NCBI RefSeq assembly: GCF_001613545.1
Contig: NZ_BDCO01000002.1
Location: forward strand, 186,001-250,000
From: Terrimicrobium sacchariphilum
GTDB taxonomy: Bacteria; Verrucomicrobiota; Verrucomicrobiia; Chthoniobacterales; Terrimicrobiaceae
DNA length: 64,000 bases
Direction of reading: 5' to 3'
The translations under genes and the position numbers were made by a program. Each line of letters starts with the position of its first letter. The first letter of the stretch is position 1. Shown here piece after piece: positions 16,261 through 25,120 of this stretch. The notes below the pieces were generated by a model. It made no database searches, was not told where the DNA came from, and saw only the letters and a program-made list of their open reading frames with translations.

Positions 16261-16707
16261 ATGAACACACATTATCGTTTTAAATACCGGGTTCCCGGGG
16301 TTGCTGCGCTTGCCGCGATCGCTGGAGCATTTACCTTTTTCATGGACAACGCCTCCGCCGGGACGGTGTTCCCTCATACGAGTTCGGCACTGGTGATCGA
16401 GAGTCAGGGGTCCACGGCCAGCGAGTTCAAGAGCTTTCGCGCGGTGGAATCGAAAGACAAACTCTACGTCACAGGCAGCATTCGCAAGCGTCCTGGCAAC
16501 ACGCTCCTCAGCCATGTTGACGTGCAGCTCCTCGATGCCCGCGGACGCTTGATTGCGGAAGCGCGAGAGCCGATCAGTTACCGGCATCCGCGTACTGGCA
16601 ATGGCAAGATCGGACGCTCTCCCTTTGTTGCGAGCTTCCCACTGGCCGAGGCGCGGCAGGCGGCCCGGATCATCGTGCGGTATCATCCCTCGAGCCACGG
16701 TTCCTAA
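16261..16707 (+). CDS. Exported single-domain protein in metal efflux cluster
   Basis: A 148-residue protein with an N-terminal hydrophobic segment (about 10-31: VPGVAALAAIAGAFTFFMDNASA) serving as signal peptide or anchor. The remaining 115 residues contain alternating beta-strand sequence (KLYVTGSIRKRPGNTLLSHV, VQLLDARGRLIAEA) that resembles a small Ig-like or FxLYD-type beta-sandwich. It ends only 9 nt before the TolC-like gene, so it belongs to the efflux transcript. Function unknown; the upstream spacer (16134-16260) contains several short GC-rich hairpins. Confidence 0.65.
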   Translation: MNTHYRFKYRVPGVAALAAIAGAFTFFMDNASAGTVFPHTSSALVIESQGSTASEFKSFRAVESKDKLYVTGSIRKRPGNTLLSHVDVQLLDARGRLIAEAREPISYRHPRTGNGKIGRSPFVASFPLAEARQAARIIVRYHPSSHGS

Positions 16708-16716
16708 GGAAACCCC

Positions 16717-17991
16717 ATGAGACGAATACGAGGGATGTGGGGGTGCATGGCGATGCTGGCCGCATTTTCGGCGCATGCCGAGGAAGGGACTGTCTATACC
16801 ATCGACGGGCTGGTGACGCGTGCTCTGGCGAATAATGCGGAACTGAAAGCCTATGAGGCGGAGGTACTGGCTGCGAGGGGACAACGTACCCAGGCGGGGT
16901 TTTTCAAGAATCCCGAAGTGACAGTGGAGCTCGGAGGGCGTGAGGTTCGCGACTCGGAGAACATTCTCCAGGGAAGCGGAACGACTTTCAGCCTGACCGT
17001 GATGCAGACGCTGGAGTTTCCCGGCAAGGGGACCCTGCGCAAGGCGATCGCCAACAAGAATGTCGAGATCGCCGAGCTGGGACTTGCTCAGTTCCGGCTG
17101 TCGCTGGCAGCGCAGGTGCGATTGCTGGGCTACGAGTATCTCGCCGCCGCATCGACGGAGAGGGCGGCGGAGAGCGTGTATAAGCAGTCGCGGGCGGTTG
17201 CAGAGCAGCTGGGCGAGAGCGGGGACTTTGGTGCGAGGCTGCAACTCGAGTCCCGGCTGGTCCAGGCGAGTCTCGTGGAGCTGGGAGCAAGGATCAAGGA
17301 GGCGTCCCTTCGTTCCGAACGGGCGCGCACGCGGATCAACGCTCTGTTGGGACGCCCGCAAAGCCTGCCGATTCGTATTACCTCGTCTTTTGCCCCGCCG
17401 ACGGCTGTCTTTGACAGGTCGGCGGTGATTCTGGCCGCACAGAGTGGGAGTCCGCTTTTGCAGATCCGACGCAAGGAGCTGGAGCGCTCCGCACGAGAAC
17501 TGACGGCCACCCGGCTCGATATCGCGCCGGATTTTGCGATCGGTCCATTCTTCAGTCGCGATGTGGCTGGGGATACGGAGCAGAATCTCGGAGGGGCGAT
17601 CTCCGCGACGCTGCCGGTATGGGACTGGAACATTGGCAACATCCAGGGTGCGAGGGCTCGTATGGCCGTTGCCGAGGCGCTGCGGGTGAAGGCTGAGCGG
17701 GAGGTCGAGGCGGAGCTGCTTGGGCTTATCAAGGCGTATGAGCTCACCCGTCGTCAGATCGCGATGATACCTCTGGGGTTGCTGGGCGGTGTGCAGGAGG
17801 CTTCCGCGCTGGCGGAGACGCAGTATCGCAACGGCTCCATCGGGGCGCAGCTCTATCTCGATACGCAGGCGGCCTACCTGAACTCGCTCCAAACATCGCA
17901 GGACGCCGTCCTTGATGCGTGGCGCGCGGTGCTCGACATCGGCCTCCTCACCGGCGGTCAGCTGGAAACTCTCAAGGGAGCAAAACGATGA
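16717..17991 (+). CDS. TolC family outer membrane efflux protein (CzcC-like)
   Basis: A 424-residue outer membrane factor with a signal peptide (to about residue 22, FSAHA) and the duplicated TolC helical hairpin pattern: LANNAELKAYEAEVLAARGQRTQAGFFKNPEVTVELGG in the first half and ELERSARELTATRLDIAPDFAIGPFFSRD in the second. These proteins form the trimeric exit duct of RND pumps. Together with the following adaptor and pump it makes a CzcCBA-type tripartite system. Its stop overlaps the adaptor start by 4 nt (ATGA). Confidence 0.9.
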   Translation: MRRIRGMWGCMAMLAAFSAHAEEGTVYTIDGLVTRALANNAELKAYEAEVLAARGQRTQAGFFKNPEVTVELGGREVRDSENILQGSGTTFSLTVMQTLEFPGKGTLRKAIANKNVEIAELGLAQFRLSLAAQVRLLGYEYLAAASTERAAESVYKQSRAVAEQLGESGDFGARLQLESRLVQASLVELGARIKEASLRSERARTRINALLGRPQSLPIRITSSFAPPTAVFDRSAVILAAQSGSPLLQIRRKELERSARELTATRLDIAPDFAIGPFFSRDVAGDTEQNLGGAISATLPVWDWNIGNIQGARARMAVAEALRVKAEREVEAELLGLIKAYELTRRQIAMIPLGLLGGVQEASALAETQYRNGSIGAQLYLDTQAAYLNSLQTSQDAVLDAWRAVLDIGLLTGGQLETLKGAKR

Positions 17992-18773
17992 GGAGGACAG
18001 TACTTCTTGCACTGGTGGCTGTGAACGCATGGACCCTTGCAGGCTGCGGACCCAAAGTTGTGGGCCATCAGAAGGGAGAAAGCGAGGAGGCGCACGGCGG
18101 CCATGATCATGGGGAATCCGGCGCGGAGGGAGCAAAATACTCTGAGGGCAAGGGGATCCAGCTTATGCCGGAAACAGGGAAGGCCATAGGTCTTTCCACC
18201 GCCGAGGCGGAGGAGCGGGAACTGACACCGACGGTTGCGGTCGAGGCTCAGGTTTACCGGTCAGCATCGGAGCCGTCGAGGCCGGGACGCGAGCAGGCCG
18301 GATCGGCCTACGCGACGGCGTTTCTGCCGCCGCGACTGGCGAGTTCATTGAAAACGGGCGATCCGGCTTCCGTGCGCACGGGTGGCGGAGAGTTCTCCGC
18401 TCGAGTATGGAAAGTCGAGTCCATATCGCGGGACGCAGTCAATAACGAGGAGGTGATCCTCGAGATTGCGGATAGCGAGGCGCTGTTGCGCGTCGGGGAG
18501 TTCGTCTCCGGGGTGGTGACCCGGCCGGGAGGCGCTGCATCGGTCGTGGCCATCCCGCGTGCTGCCGTATTGGAGACCGCAACGGGGAAGTTTGTCTTTG
18601 TCGAGAATGGCAGATTCCTCCTGCGCACTCCCGTGACGACCGGGGCGGAATCCGCGGACTATATCGAGATCGCGGACGGCTTGTATGCCGGTGATGTCGT
18701 GGCCACCCAACCAGTTGAAACCCTTTATTTGATCGAGTTGCGCTCCACCAAGGGAGGCGGCCACTCGCACTAA
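17988..18773 (+). CDS. RND efflux periplasmic adaptor (CzcB-like lipoprotein)
   Basis: The 261-residue product begins MRRTVLLALVAVNAWTLAGCGPK, a lipoprotein signal with lipobox LAGC, followed by a His/Glu-rich segment HQKGESEEAHGGHDHGESG that could bind metal. Beta-barrel-like sequence resembling the membrane-fusion protein core follows (LASSLKTGDPASVRTGGGEF, AVLETATGKFVFVENGRFLLRTPVTTG). It is short for an adaptor (usually 350-500 residues) because the alpha-hairpin and lipoyl half-motifs are poorly represented or absent. Located between CzcC- and CzcA-like genes with a 4-nt overlap upstream and a 4-nt gap downstream. Confidence 0.85.
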   Translation: MRRTVLLALVAVNAWTLAGCGPKVVGHQKGESEEAHGGHDHGESGAEGAKYSEGKGIQLMPETGKAIGLSTAEAEERELTPTVAVEAQVYRSASEPSRPGREQAGSAYATAFLPPRLASSLKTGDPASVRTGGGEFSARVWKVESISRDAVNNEEVILEIADSEALLRVGEFVSGVVTRPGGAASVVAIPRAAVLETATGKFVFVENGRFLLRTPVTTGAESADYIEIADGLYAGDVVATQPVETLYLIELRSTKGGGHSH

Positions 18774-18777
18774 CCCA

Positions 18778-21700
18778 ATGATCGAACGAATTATCGAGTT
18801 TTCCCTGCGCCAGCGTGTCTTTGTGCTGCTGGGCGCAATCGCCCTGCTGGCAGCGGGGCTGTGGTCTGCCACGAGGCTGCCCATTGATGCCGTGCCGGAC
18901 ATCACAAACATTCAGGTCCAGATCAACAGCGAGGTCAAGGGCCTCGCCCCGGAGGAGATCGAAAAGCTGGTCACCTATCCGCTGGAGATGGAGATGTTTG
19001 GCATACCCGGCATGACGGAGATGCGGTCGTTGTCGAAGTTTGGCCTCTCCCAACTGACTCTGGTCTTTGAGGAGGGCACGGATATTTATCGCGCCCGCCA
19101 GTTGGTGAGCGAGCGATTGCAAAACGCGGTCGACGAACTGCCTCGCGGTGTGTCGCCGAAGCTTGCTCCCATAACCACGGGCCTGGGCGAGATCTATTAT
19201 TACGTGGTCGATTTCGCACCGGGCTACGACGGTGTGGACAAGCCCAAGACGCGGTCGGAGCAATTGATGGAGCTGAAACTGATCCATGACTTTGTGGTGA
19301 AGCCGCAGCTACGCAGTGTCCCGGGTATCGCGGAGGTCAATGCCTCCGGAGGCTACGAAAAGCAGATCGTCATATTGCCCAAGCCGGAGAAGCTCCTGAG
19401 TAGCGGCGTCACGTTCAAGGAACTCTCTGATACCATCGGGGAGAACGTCGAGAATGCTGGCGGAAGCGTGATCCAGCTCGGTGGCGAGCAGATCGCGATC
19501 CGGTCCAATGGGCGGGTTCAGTCAGCGGAGGAGATCGGCAACATCCCGGTCAAGTTCCGCGCGGGAGCCGAGCCGCTCCGAGTGAAAGACCTCGCCGATG
19601 TGGAAATCGGCAAAAACATCCGCACGGGGTCTGCCACCTACAATGGCCAGGAGGCAGTCTTGGGGGCGGCACTGATGCTTTCGGGAGAGAACAGCCGCAT
19701 CATTGCGAAGCGGGTCGACGACAAAATCCGGGAGGTCCGGGGCAAGCTCCCGCCGGGAGTGGAGATCAAGACAGTGTACGACCGCACGACGCTCGTGGAC
19801 CAGACCATCGCGACGGTGGAGCGCAATCTCTTCGAGGGAGCCATCCTGGTGGTCGTCGTGCTGCTGCTCCTGCTGGGCAACTGGCGCGCTGCCTTGATCG
19901 TCTCGACGGCGATCCCGCTGTCGTTTCTCTTTGCCATCACCGGCATGGTGGAGACGAGGCTCTCGGGCAACCTCATGAGCCTCGGGGCGGTGGATTTCGG
20001 CCTCATCATCGACGGCGCAGTCGTGATGGTGGAAAACATCGTGCGGCGCCTCGGCCTCCGACAGCATGAGCTGGGCAGGCTGCTGAACAAGGAAGAGCGC
20101 ATACATACCGTGCTCGCGGCGGCGAAGGAGGTCGGTCGACCGACATTTTTTGGCGTTCTGATCATCACGATTGTCTACATCCCGCTCCTGTCGCTGGTGG
20201 GTGTGGAGGGCAAGATGTTCAAGCCGATGGCCCTCACGGTCATCTATGCGTTGATCGGGGCGCTGATTCTTTCGCTCACGCTCATGCCGGTGCTTTGTTC
20301 GTACTTCCTGCGAGGCAGGATCAGCGAGGAGGACAACTTCGCCATCCGCTTTCTCAAGCGGCTTTACGAGCCGACGCTGCGCTGGGCCTTGCGGATGCGC
20401 TGGGTGGTGGTGGGCGGCGCGGTGGCGCTGTTCGTTCTCGCCCTGCTGATCTTTGGCCGGCTCGGGGCGGAGTTCATTCCGCAGCTCGACGAGGGGTCCT
20501 TTGCGGCGCACATGATCCGCACGACGAGCATCGGACTCGATGCCTCTGTCGGCATGCAGGAGCGGGCGGAAAGGGTGCTCCTCGAGAAGTTCCCGGGTGT
20601 TGCATACACCTTCTCCCGCATTGGCACGGCGGAGGTGGCGACTGATCCGATGGGGGTGAACGTCGCCGATACATACATCTTCTACAAGCCACTGGAGGAG
20701 TGGCCGAAGGTCGATGGCAGGACCCCGACCAAGGATGACCTTGCCAATCGCATGAGTGCCGAGCTCAGCGTGCAGGTGCCGGGGCAAGCGTATCTTTTCT
20801 CCCAGCCGATCGAGATGCGCTTCAATGAGATCCTCGAGGGAACGCGGGCCGATATCGCGGTGAAGGTCTTTGGCGATGATTACGCAGAGATCGAGAAGAT
20901 CGCCGGCGAGGTACGCGAGATCCTTGAGAAAGTGCCGGGGGCGGCGGATGTGGAGTTTGACGCGCTAGGCAAGGCGCCGCTCCTCGAGGTGACTCCAAAC
21001 CGAGCGGCCATGGCGAAATACAATGTGCACGCCAGCGAGATCAACGACGCGGTCGAGCATGCCATGGCGGGCGGCGAGCCTGGCATGGTGATCGATGGCA
21101 ACCGCCGTTATCCCATCGTCGTGCGGATGCCGGAAAATCTCCGGGCAAAGATCGAGGAGATGAAGAAGCTCCCGCTCCGCACCTCGGAGGGCGGGTTGGT
21201 CACGCTCGGGCAGGTGGCGGATTTCTCAGTGGAGGAGAAAGTCAATACAATCGCCCGGGAGATGGGCCAGCGTCGCGCGGCCATCATGGTCAACCTGCGC
21301 GGGCGCGACGTGGAGAGCTTTGTGCTGGAGGCGCAGAAGAAAGTGGCGGAGATGGTCCGGCTGCCTGCCGGATACTCGGTCGAGTTTGGCGGACAGTTCA
21401 AGAACCTCCAGGAAGCCCGGTCGAGGCTCGGCATCATCGTGCCGGTGGCACTGGTGGTGATTTTTCTGCTGATCTTCATGGCCTTTGGCAGCCTGCGGCA
21501 GGCGATGCTTATTTACACAGGCATACCCCTGGCGGTGACGGGCGGCATCTTTGCCCTGTGGGCGCGTGGCATGCCATTCAGCATCAGCGCGGGAGTCGGG
21601 TTTATTGCCTTGTCCGGCGTGGCGGTGCTCAATGGCCTGATGATGGTGAGCTATTACAACCAGCTCCGTGAGGCGGGGGAGTCCCTGTTTGACGCGGTGG

Positions 21701-21933
21701 TGGTGGGTTCGCTCACGCGACTGCGACCTGTGATGATGACTGCGATGGTGGCGAGCCTTGGCTTCCTGCCGATGGCGCTCGGTCATGGCGCAGGTGCGGA
21801 GGTGCAGAGGCCGCTGGCCACTGTCGTTATCGGAGGCATCATCAGCTCGACCTTTCTCACGTTGGTCGTGCTGCCGGTGTTGTACCAGTTCTTCGAATCC
21901 CGCCTTGGTGGAGGCAATACCAAAGAGTCCTGA
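18778..21933 (+). CDS. CzcA/CusA family heavy-metal efflux RND pump
   Basis: A full-length 1051-residue inner membrane pump with twelve predicted helices and two large periplasmic loops. The N-terminus MIERIIEFSLRQRVFVLLGAIALLAAGLWSA and LPIDAVPDITNIQVQI are typical of HME-RND proteins. TM4 carries VDFGLIIDGAVVMVENIVRR, the DFG-x3-DGA pattern associated with divalent cations such as Co, Zn, Cd or Ni, unlike the Ala-Ile-Gly version seen in Cu/Ag pumps. It exports metal cations from the periplasm or cytoplasm using the proton gradient. Substrate choice is inferred from this motif only. Confidence 0.95.
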   Translation: MIERIIEFSLRQRVFVLLGAIALLAAGLWSATRLPIDAVPDITNIQVQINSEVKGLAPEEIEKLVTYPLEMEMFGIPGMTEMRSLSKFGLSQLTLVFEEGTDIYRARQLVSERLQNAVDELPRGVSPKLAPITTGLGEIYYYVVDFAPGYDGVDKPKTRSEQLMELKLIHDFVVKPQLRSVPGIAEVNASGGYEKQIVILPKPEKLLSSGVTFKELSDTIGENVENAGGSVIQLGGEQIAIRSNGRVQSAEEIGNIPVKFRAGAEPLRVKDLADVEIGKNIRTGSATYNGQEAVLGAALMLSGENSRIIAKRVDDKIREVRGKLPPGVEIKTVYDRTTLVDQTIATVERNLFEGAILVVVVLLLLLGNWRAALIVSTAIPLSFLFAITGMVETRLSGNLMSLGAVDFGLIIDGAVVMVENIVRRLGLRQHELGRLLNKEERIHTVLAAAKEVGRPTFFGVLIITIVYIPLLSLVGVEGKMFKPMALTVIYALIGALILSLTLMPVLCSYFLRGRISEEDNFAIRFLKRLYEPTLRWALRMRWVVVGGAVALFVLALLIFGRLGAEFIPQLDEGSFAAHMIRTTSIGLDASVGMQERAERVLLEKFPGVAYTFSRIGTAEVATDPMGVNVADTYIFYKPLEEWPKVDGRTPTKDDLANRMSAELSVQVPGQAYLFSQPIEMRFNEILEGTRADIAVKVFGDDYAEIEKIAGEVREILEKVPGAADVEFDALGKAPLLEVTPNRAAMAKYNVHASEINDAVEHAMAGGEPGMVIDGNRRYPIVVRMPENLRAKIEEMKKLPLRTSEGGLVTLGQVADFSVEEKVNTIAREMGQRRAAIMVNLRGRDVESFVLEAQKKVAEMVRLPAGYSVEFGGQFKNLQEARSRLGIIVPVALVVIFLLIFMAFGSLRQAMLIYTGIPLAVTGGIFALWARGMPFSISAGVGFIALSGVAVLNGLMMVSYYNQLREAGESLFDAVVVGSLTRLRPVMMTAMVASLGFLPMALGHGAGAEVQRPLATVVIGGIISSTFLTLVVLPVLYQFFESRLGGGNTKES

Positions 21934-21935
21934 AC

Positions 21936-23054
21936 ATGAAGCGTTTTTTCATCCTTCTTACCCTGGCGGGCAATGTTTTCGGGGAGGCGCTGACTCCTGA
22001 CCAGCTGGCGCGACAGGCGTTAAGCGGAAATCCCGAGTTAAGATTCTACGAGGAGCAGGTGGCGGCATTGCCCAAGCCCGCGAAAGTCCCGGTTCCGGAA
22101 ATTTTGCAACCGCTGGATTTCCCTTCGCAAACGGAGCTGCGCCGGGCGGTACTCAATCTCGACCGGGATATGGCCAGGCTGTATCTCGCTGAGTTTCGTT
22201 ATGTGCTCGAGAGCGAGGTGCGCCTTGGCGCGGTGGAATATCAGTCTGCAGTGGAAACTGCGGCGACGGCGGCCGACATAGCTCATCGCATCGGGGCGCT
22301 GGTCAAGATGCTGGAGGAACGCCCTGCAGCAGGTGTCGAAGCGCTGATCGAACGCCGTATCCTTGAGGGTGCGGCGCTGCCATTCATCCGTGAAGCCGCG
22401 GAGGCGAAGGTGCGTGCGGAATATCTGCGCACCCGTCTCAATGGATTGCTCGGGCGAGAGGCGGGCAAATCGCTGGAGATTTCCGGCGGCCTTGGGTTGC
22501 CAGCGCAAAAGGAGGTCGATGCGGTCGAGCGCCCCCTTTTGTTGAAGATCCGCGAAGCGGAGATCGCCCGGGGGCTGGCTGGTGGCGGGGCAGCGGCTGA
22601 GATCGAGGCATTCGCAGTTGGTGGATGGTTTACACGGGAGGGCCTGGGAGCAAACGATGCGATGACGGGAATGACCCGGCCCGGTGCGACCTACGGGGCG
22701 GCTCCAGACAAGACGCGTGAGCGGCTGTCCGATGATGCCCGGCGAAAGTGGACGCGAGAGCAGGCGCAGAGACGCGCGGCCCTGGCTGCGGCCAAGGAAG
22801 TGGTGGAGGCCATTCCACCAACGCTGGTGCAAAATCTTCAGGCTGCGGCCGACCTGGCGGAGCGACAGTATCGCGTCGGCGCCCTGGGGGTGAATCTGCT
22901 CGTGGAAATCCATCACGAGTACCTCGACGCGCTGCAAAGCCGCAATGCATCGATCCTCCAGGCATGGCGCAATGCGCTCGATCTCGCCTTTCTCGATCTT
23001 CCGGCCGACGAGGCTCCTCCTAAAGGGAAGATCACCGTGAAGCCCGTAAATTGA
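21936..23054 (+). CDS. Second TolC-like outer membrane efflux protein, atypical
   Basis: A 372-residue protein starting 2 nt after the pump gene, with signal peptide MKRFFILLTLAGNVFGEA and TolC-like helical segments (LTPDQLARQALSGNPELRFYEEQV; LVQNLQAAADLAERQYRVGALGVNLLVEIHHEYLDALQSRNA). It is shorter than the first TolC-like protein, and the usual N-terminal barrel region (NPEVTV-type) is replaced by a Pro-rich stretch, VAALPKPAKVPVPEILQPL. It may be an alternative or modified outer membrane factor. Having two such genes flank one pump is unusual. Confidence 0.75.
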   Translation: MKRFFILLTLAGNVFGEALTPDQLARQALSGNPELRFYEEQVAALPKPAKVPVPEILQPLDFPSQTELRRAVLNLDRDMARLYLAEFRYVLESEVRLGAVEYQSAVETAATAADIAHRIGALVKMLEERPAAGVEALIERRILEGAALPFIREAAEAKVRAEYLRTRLNGLLGREAGKSLEISGGLGLPAQKEVDAVERPLLLKIREAEIARGLAGGGAAAEIEAFAVGGWFTREGLGANDAMTGMTRPGATYGAAPDKTRERLSDDARRKWTREQAQRRAALAAAKEVVEAIPPTLVQNLQAAADLAERQYRVGALGVNLLVEIHHEYLDALQSRNASILQAWRNALDLAFLDLPADEAPPKGKITVKPVN

Positions 23055-23082
23055 CCGAACCAGTAAACCCAAACCCATACCT

Positions 23083-23565
23083 ATGAAAACACTCCTGACA
23101 TCTGCACTAGCCATCATCGTTCTCGTCTCCACAGTATTTGCCGCTGACGGTCATGATCACGGGAAGACCATTCCTGGACCGAAAGGTGGTCGAGTCGTCG
23201 AGGTCGAGGGAGGCCATGCGGAATTCCTCGTCCAGTCCGACCGCAGAGTATCCGTGGTTTTTTACGGAGAAGACATGAAGCCCGTGAACGCTGCGGAGCA
23301 GATTGTCACCTTGGTAGCCGAGGCTCCGGCGGGAAAAGAGAAACTCGAGTTTGAGAAGGCGGCGGACCAGTTCGTTTCCAAGACGGCGCTACCCGAGGGC
23401 GATGGATACCGCATCGTGTTGCAAATCCGCACGACCGAAGGGGCCAAGCCGCAGAACTTCCGCATCGATTACCACACCGAGACGTGCGGCAAATGCAACC
23501 GTGCGGAATATGCCTGCATTTGCACGGAGGAAAGTGGCGGCGGCCATGGCGGCCACAGCCACTAG
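23083..23565 (+). CDS. Exported His-rich protein with Cys cluster, metal cluster accessory
   Basis: The 160-residue protein has a signal peptide (MKTLLTSALAIIVLVSTVFAA), a short His segment DGHDHGKT at the mature N-terminus, a beta-rich middle and a C-terminal cluster CGKCNRAEYACICTEE followed by GGGHGGHSH. The CxxC plus CxC pattern and terminal His residues suggest a periplasmic metal-binding or chaperone protein that hands metal to the efflux system. Last gene of the cluster, followed by a strong hairpin. Family not recognised. Confidence 0.7.
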   Translation: MKTLLTSALAIIVLVSTVFAADGHDHGKTIPGPKGGRVVEVEGGHAEFLVQSDRRVSVVFYGEDMKPVNAAEQIVTLVAEAPAGKEKLEFEKAADQFVSKTALPEGDGYRIVLQIRTTEGAKPQNFRIDYHTETCGKCNRAEYACICTEESGGGHGGHSH

Positions 23566-23585
23566 AAAAGTTTGATAGAGAGACC

Positions 23586-23623
23586 TCGCTGGTAAGGGCG
23601 GAGAGGTTCCGCCCTACCAGCGA
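23586..23623. terminator. Long hairpin between convergent genes
   Basis: Arms TCGCTGGTA-a-GGGCGGA (23586-23602) and TCCGCCCTACCAGCGA (23608-23623) pair over 16 bp with a single bulged A and a 5-nt loop. It lies 20 nt past the metal-cluster stop and extends into the last codons and stop of the convergent Gly/Ser-rich protein gene. Probably a bidirectional terminator, although no T tract is present. Confidence 0.6.
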
Positions 23624-24222
23624 CGGTAATAACCGGCGTTGACAAACGGCCCGACGCGTACGGCTGCCACGCCAACCGCCGGAGCCACGATGGGCGCGGG
23701 TACGACGACCGTGGTGGCAGGTACCGGAGTCGGCGCGACCACGACAGTAGTCGAGGAGACCACAGGCACTGGAGCTACGACCGGAGCGGGAACTACGACG
23801 GGCGCCGGGGCGACATACCCAGCGCTGAAGCCGCCTCCATAGCAGCCGCCGTAACTGGCGGTGCCATAGTGGTAAGTCGAATATCCGCCATAGGTCGGAG
23901 AGTGGTACCCGGCGCTATTCCAACTTCCGGAGCCCCCTCCAGAGGTTGAGTAGCTGCCCGATCCAGTGTGCCAGCCATTGCCATACTGTCCCGAACTGGA
24001 ACTGCTTGCGGAATAGGTTTGTCCGTCGCGACTGGTATATGAGGTCGAGCCGGAGCGATTCCAACTGCCGTCGCCGCCGCTGACCGAGGAATCATGACTC
24101 CACGAGCCTCCGCCGGAAAAGGAACCTGATCCCGACCGGCAGGCACCCCAGGCGAGAAGCTTGCCGGGGAGCGCTGCGCAGGAAACGGCGATAATGGAGT
24201 AGAGGATAATCTGCTTTTTCAT
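23614..24222 (-). CDS. Exported low-complexity Gly/Ser-rich protein with Pro/Val repeats
   Basis: The 202-residue protein begins MKKQIILYSIIAVSCAALPGKLLAWG, a signal peptide. Residues about 27-120 are Gly/Ser/Tyr/Trp-rich (SGSGSFSGGGSWSHDSS and similar), a composition seen in fibrous or surface-layer proteins. Residues about 135-185 are Pro-Ala-Val repeats (PAPVVVPAPVVAPVPVV), and it ends with a short Tyr/Arg segment. The Met at 24222 gives the signal peptide; the longer frame is not protein-like. It follows the NTF2-like gene after 7 nt. Function unknown, probably surface or cell-wall associated. Confidence 0.6.
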   Translation of the reverse strand: MKKQIILYSIIAVSCAALPGKLLAWGACRSGSGSFSGGGSWSHDSSVSGGDGSWNRSGSTSYTSRDGQTYSASSSSSGQYGNGWHTGSGSYSTSGGGSGSWNSAGYHSPTYGGYSTYHYGTASYGGCYGGGFSAGYVAPAPVVVPAPVVAPVPVVSSTTVVVAPTPVPATTVVVPAPIVAPAVGVAAVRVGPFVNAGYYRRW

Positions 24223-24229
24223 GGCGTGT

Positions 24230-25120
24230 TTACTTTTGAGTGGGGCGGGTAAAAACGAGGTCCTCCGGCGTGCCGGCTTTTTGGTCCCCGGCGGCAAGGT
24301 TGGCTGTCGTGACGGTGACAGAACCATTCTTGTTGGGTGTGAGAGTTTGAGAGGAGGAGAGTTTCGTCCCATTGCGGAGCGTATGGACGGAGTCGACCGT
24401 CCAGGCGTCGCCCTGCGGCTTCCATTGGCTTTCGCCGAAGCCCCCATCATCCTCAAAGTCCCAAGATCTCACACCACCCGTCGACGCATCCCAGGCGATC
24501 CACTGGACGCTGCCTGAGACCGGTGTGTCGTTGCTGAGGATGGTACGACGGATGATGAGAAAGTTGCCATTTGGTCCGGGTTCGACGGAGAGGAGGACTT
24601 TTTCGCCCTGCTTGGTTACGGCCTGCCAGTCGCCGATCATCCAGCCGAGAGCGCCGAGTTCCGTCGAACGATCCGAGGTGGCGGCGGGGGTTTCCCGGAC
24701 GGTAGCGAGGAACCACTTGCCATCCTTGCGGACGAAGAGATTTGAATAGCGAGCTACGCTCGGGGCGCCTCCCTGGGCGTTGGTGACGACGCTCAGGCCA
24801 TCCTCCACGGCGGTATCGGGAGTGGGGAAGGAAAGCGCCTCGCTATCGATGCGGACCTGCACGCCCTTGTTGGCGGCAAAGAAATCCGCAAAGAGCTTCG
24901 TTATCGCCTCGCGTCCCTTGTGATGTACGCCATCGAGGTCGATGTAGTCGGCATTGGGCAGCCAGAAGGCGGAGATGGCCTTGGCATTGCCATCATTGAA
25001 GGCCTTGACGTAGGCCTCTCCGATCGCGGCGATCGCGGCGTTGTCGGAGGCATCAGCGGCGGGCAGGCGGAACGGCGTGAGGGAAGCCAGGAGGGCGAGG
25101 ATGAGCGTGCAGCGTTTCAT
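24230..25120 (-). CDS. Exported NTF2-like (SnoaL/SgcJ/EcaC-type) protein
   Basis: A 296-residue protein with signal peptide MKRCTLILALLASLTPFRLPAAD. Residues about 30-150 form an NTF2-like domain (IAAIGEAYVKAFNDGNAKAISAFWLPNADYIDLDGVHHKGREAI), as in proteins annotated SgcJ/EcaC. The second half (IGDWQAVTKQGEKVLLSVE, NGNFLIIRRTILSND) looks like a DUF1579-type beta domain. NTF2-like domains bind small ligands; activity here is unknown. It is first in a two-gene minus-strand unit with the Gly/Ser-rich protein. Confidence 0.75.
   Translation of the reverse strand: MKRCTLILALLASLTPFRLPAADASDNAAIAAIGEAYVKAFNDGNAKAISAFWLPNADYIDLDGVHHKGREAITKLFADFFAANKGVQVRIDSEALSFPTPDTAVEDGLSVVTNAQGGAPSVARYSNLFVRKDGKWFLATVRETPAATSDRSTELGALGWMIGDWQAVTKQGEKVLLSVEPGPNGNFLIIRRTILSNDTPVSGSVQWIAWDASTGGVRSWDFEDDGGFGESQWKPQGDAWTVDSVHTLRNGTKLSSSQTLTPNKNGSVTVTTANLAAGDQKAGTPEDLVFTRPTQK

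Noticed and set aside
16213-18135. 640-codon minus-strand frame across the TolC and adaptor genes
   Set aside because: It overlaps three motif-rich plus-strand genes and has Arg/Pro/His-rich random-like composition.
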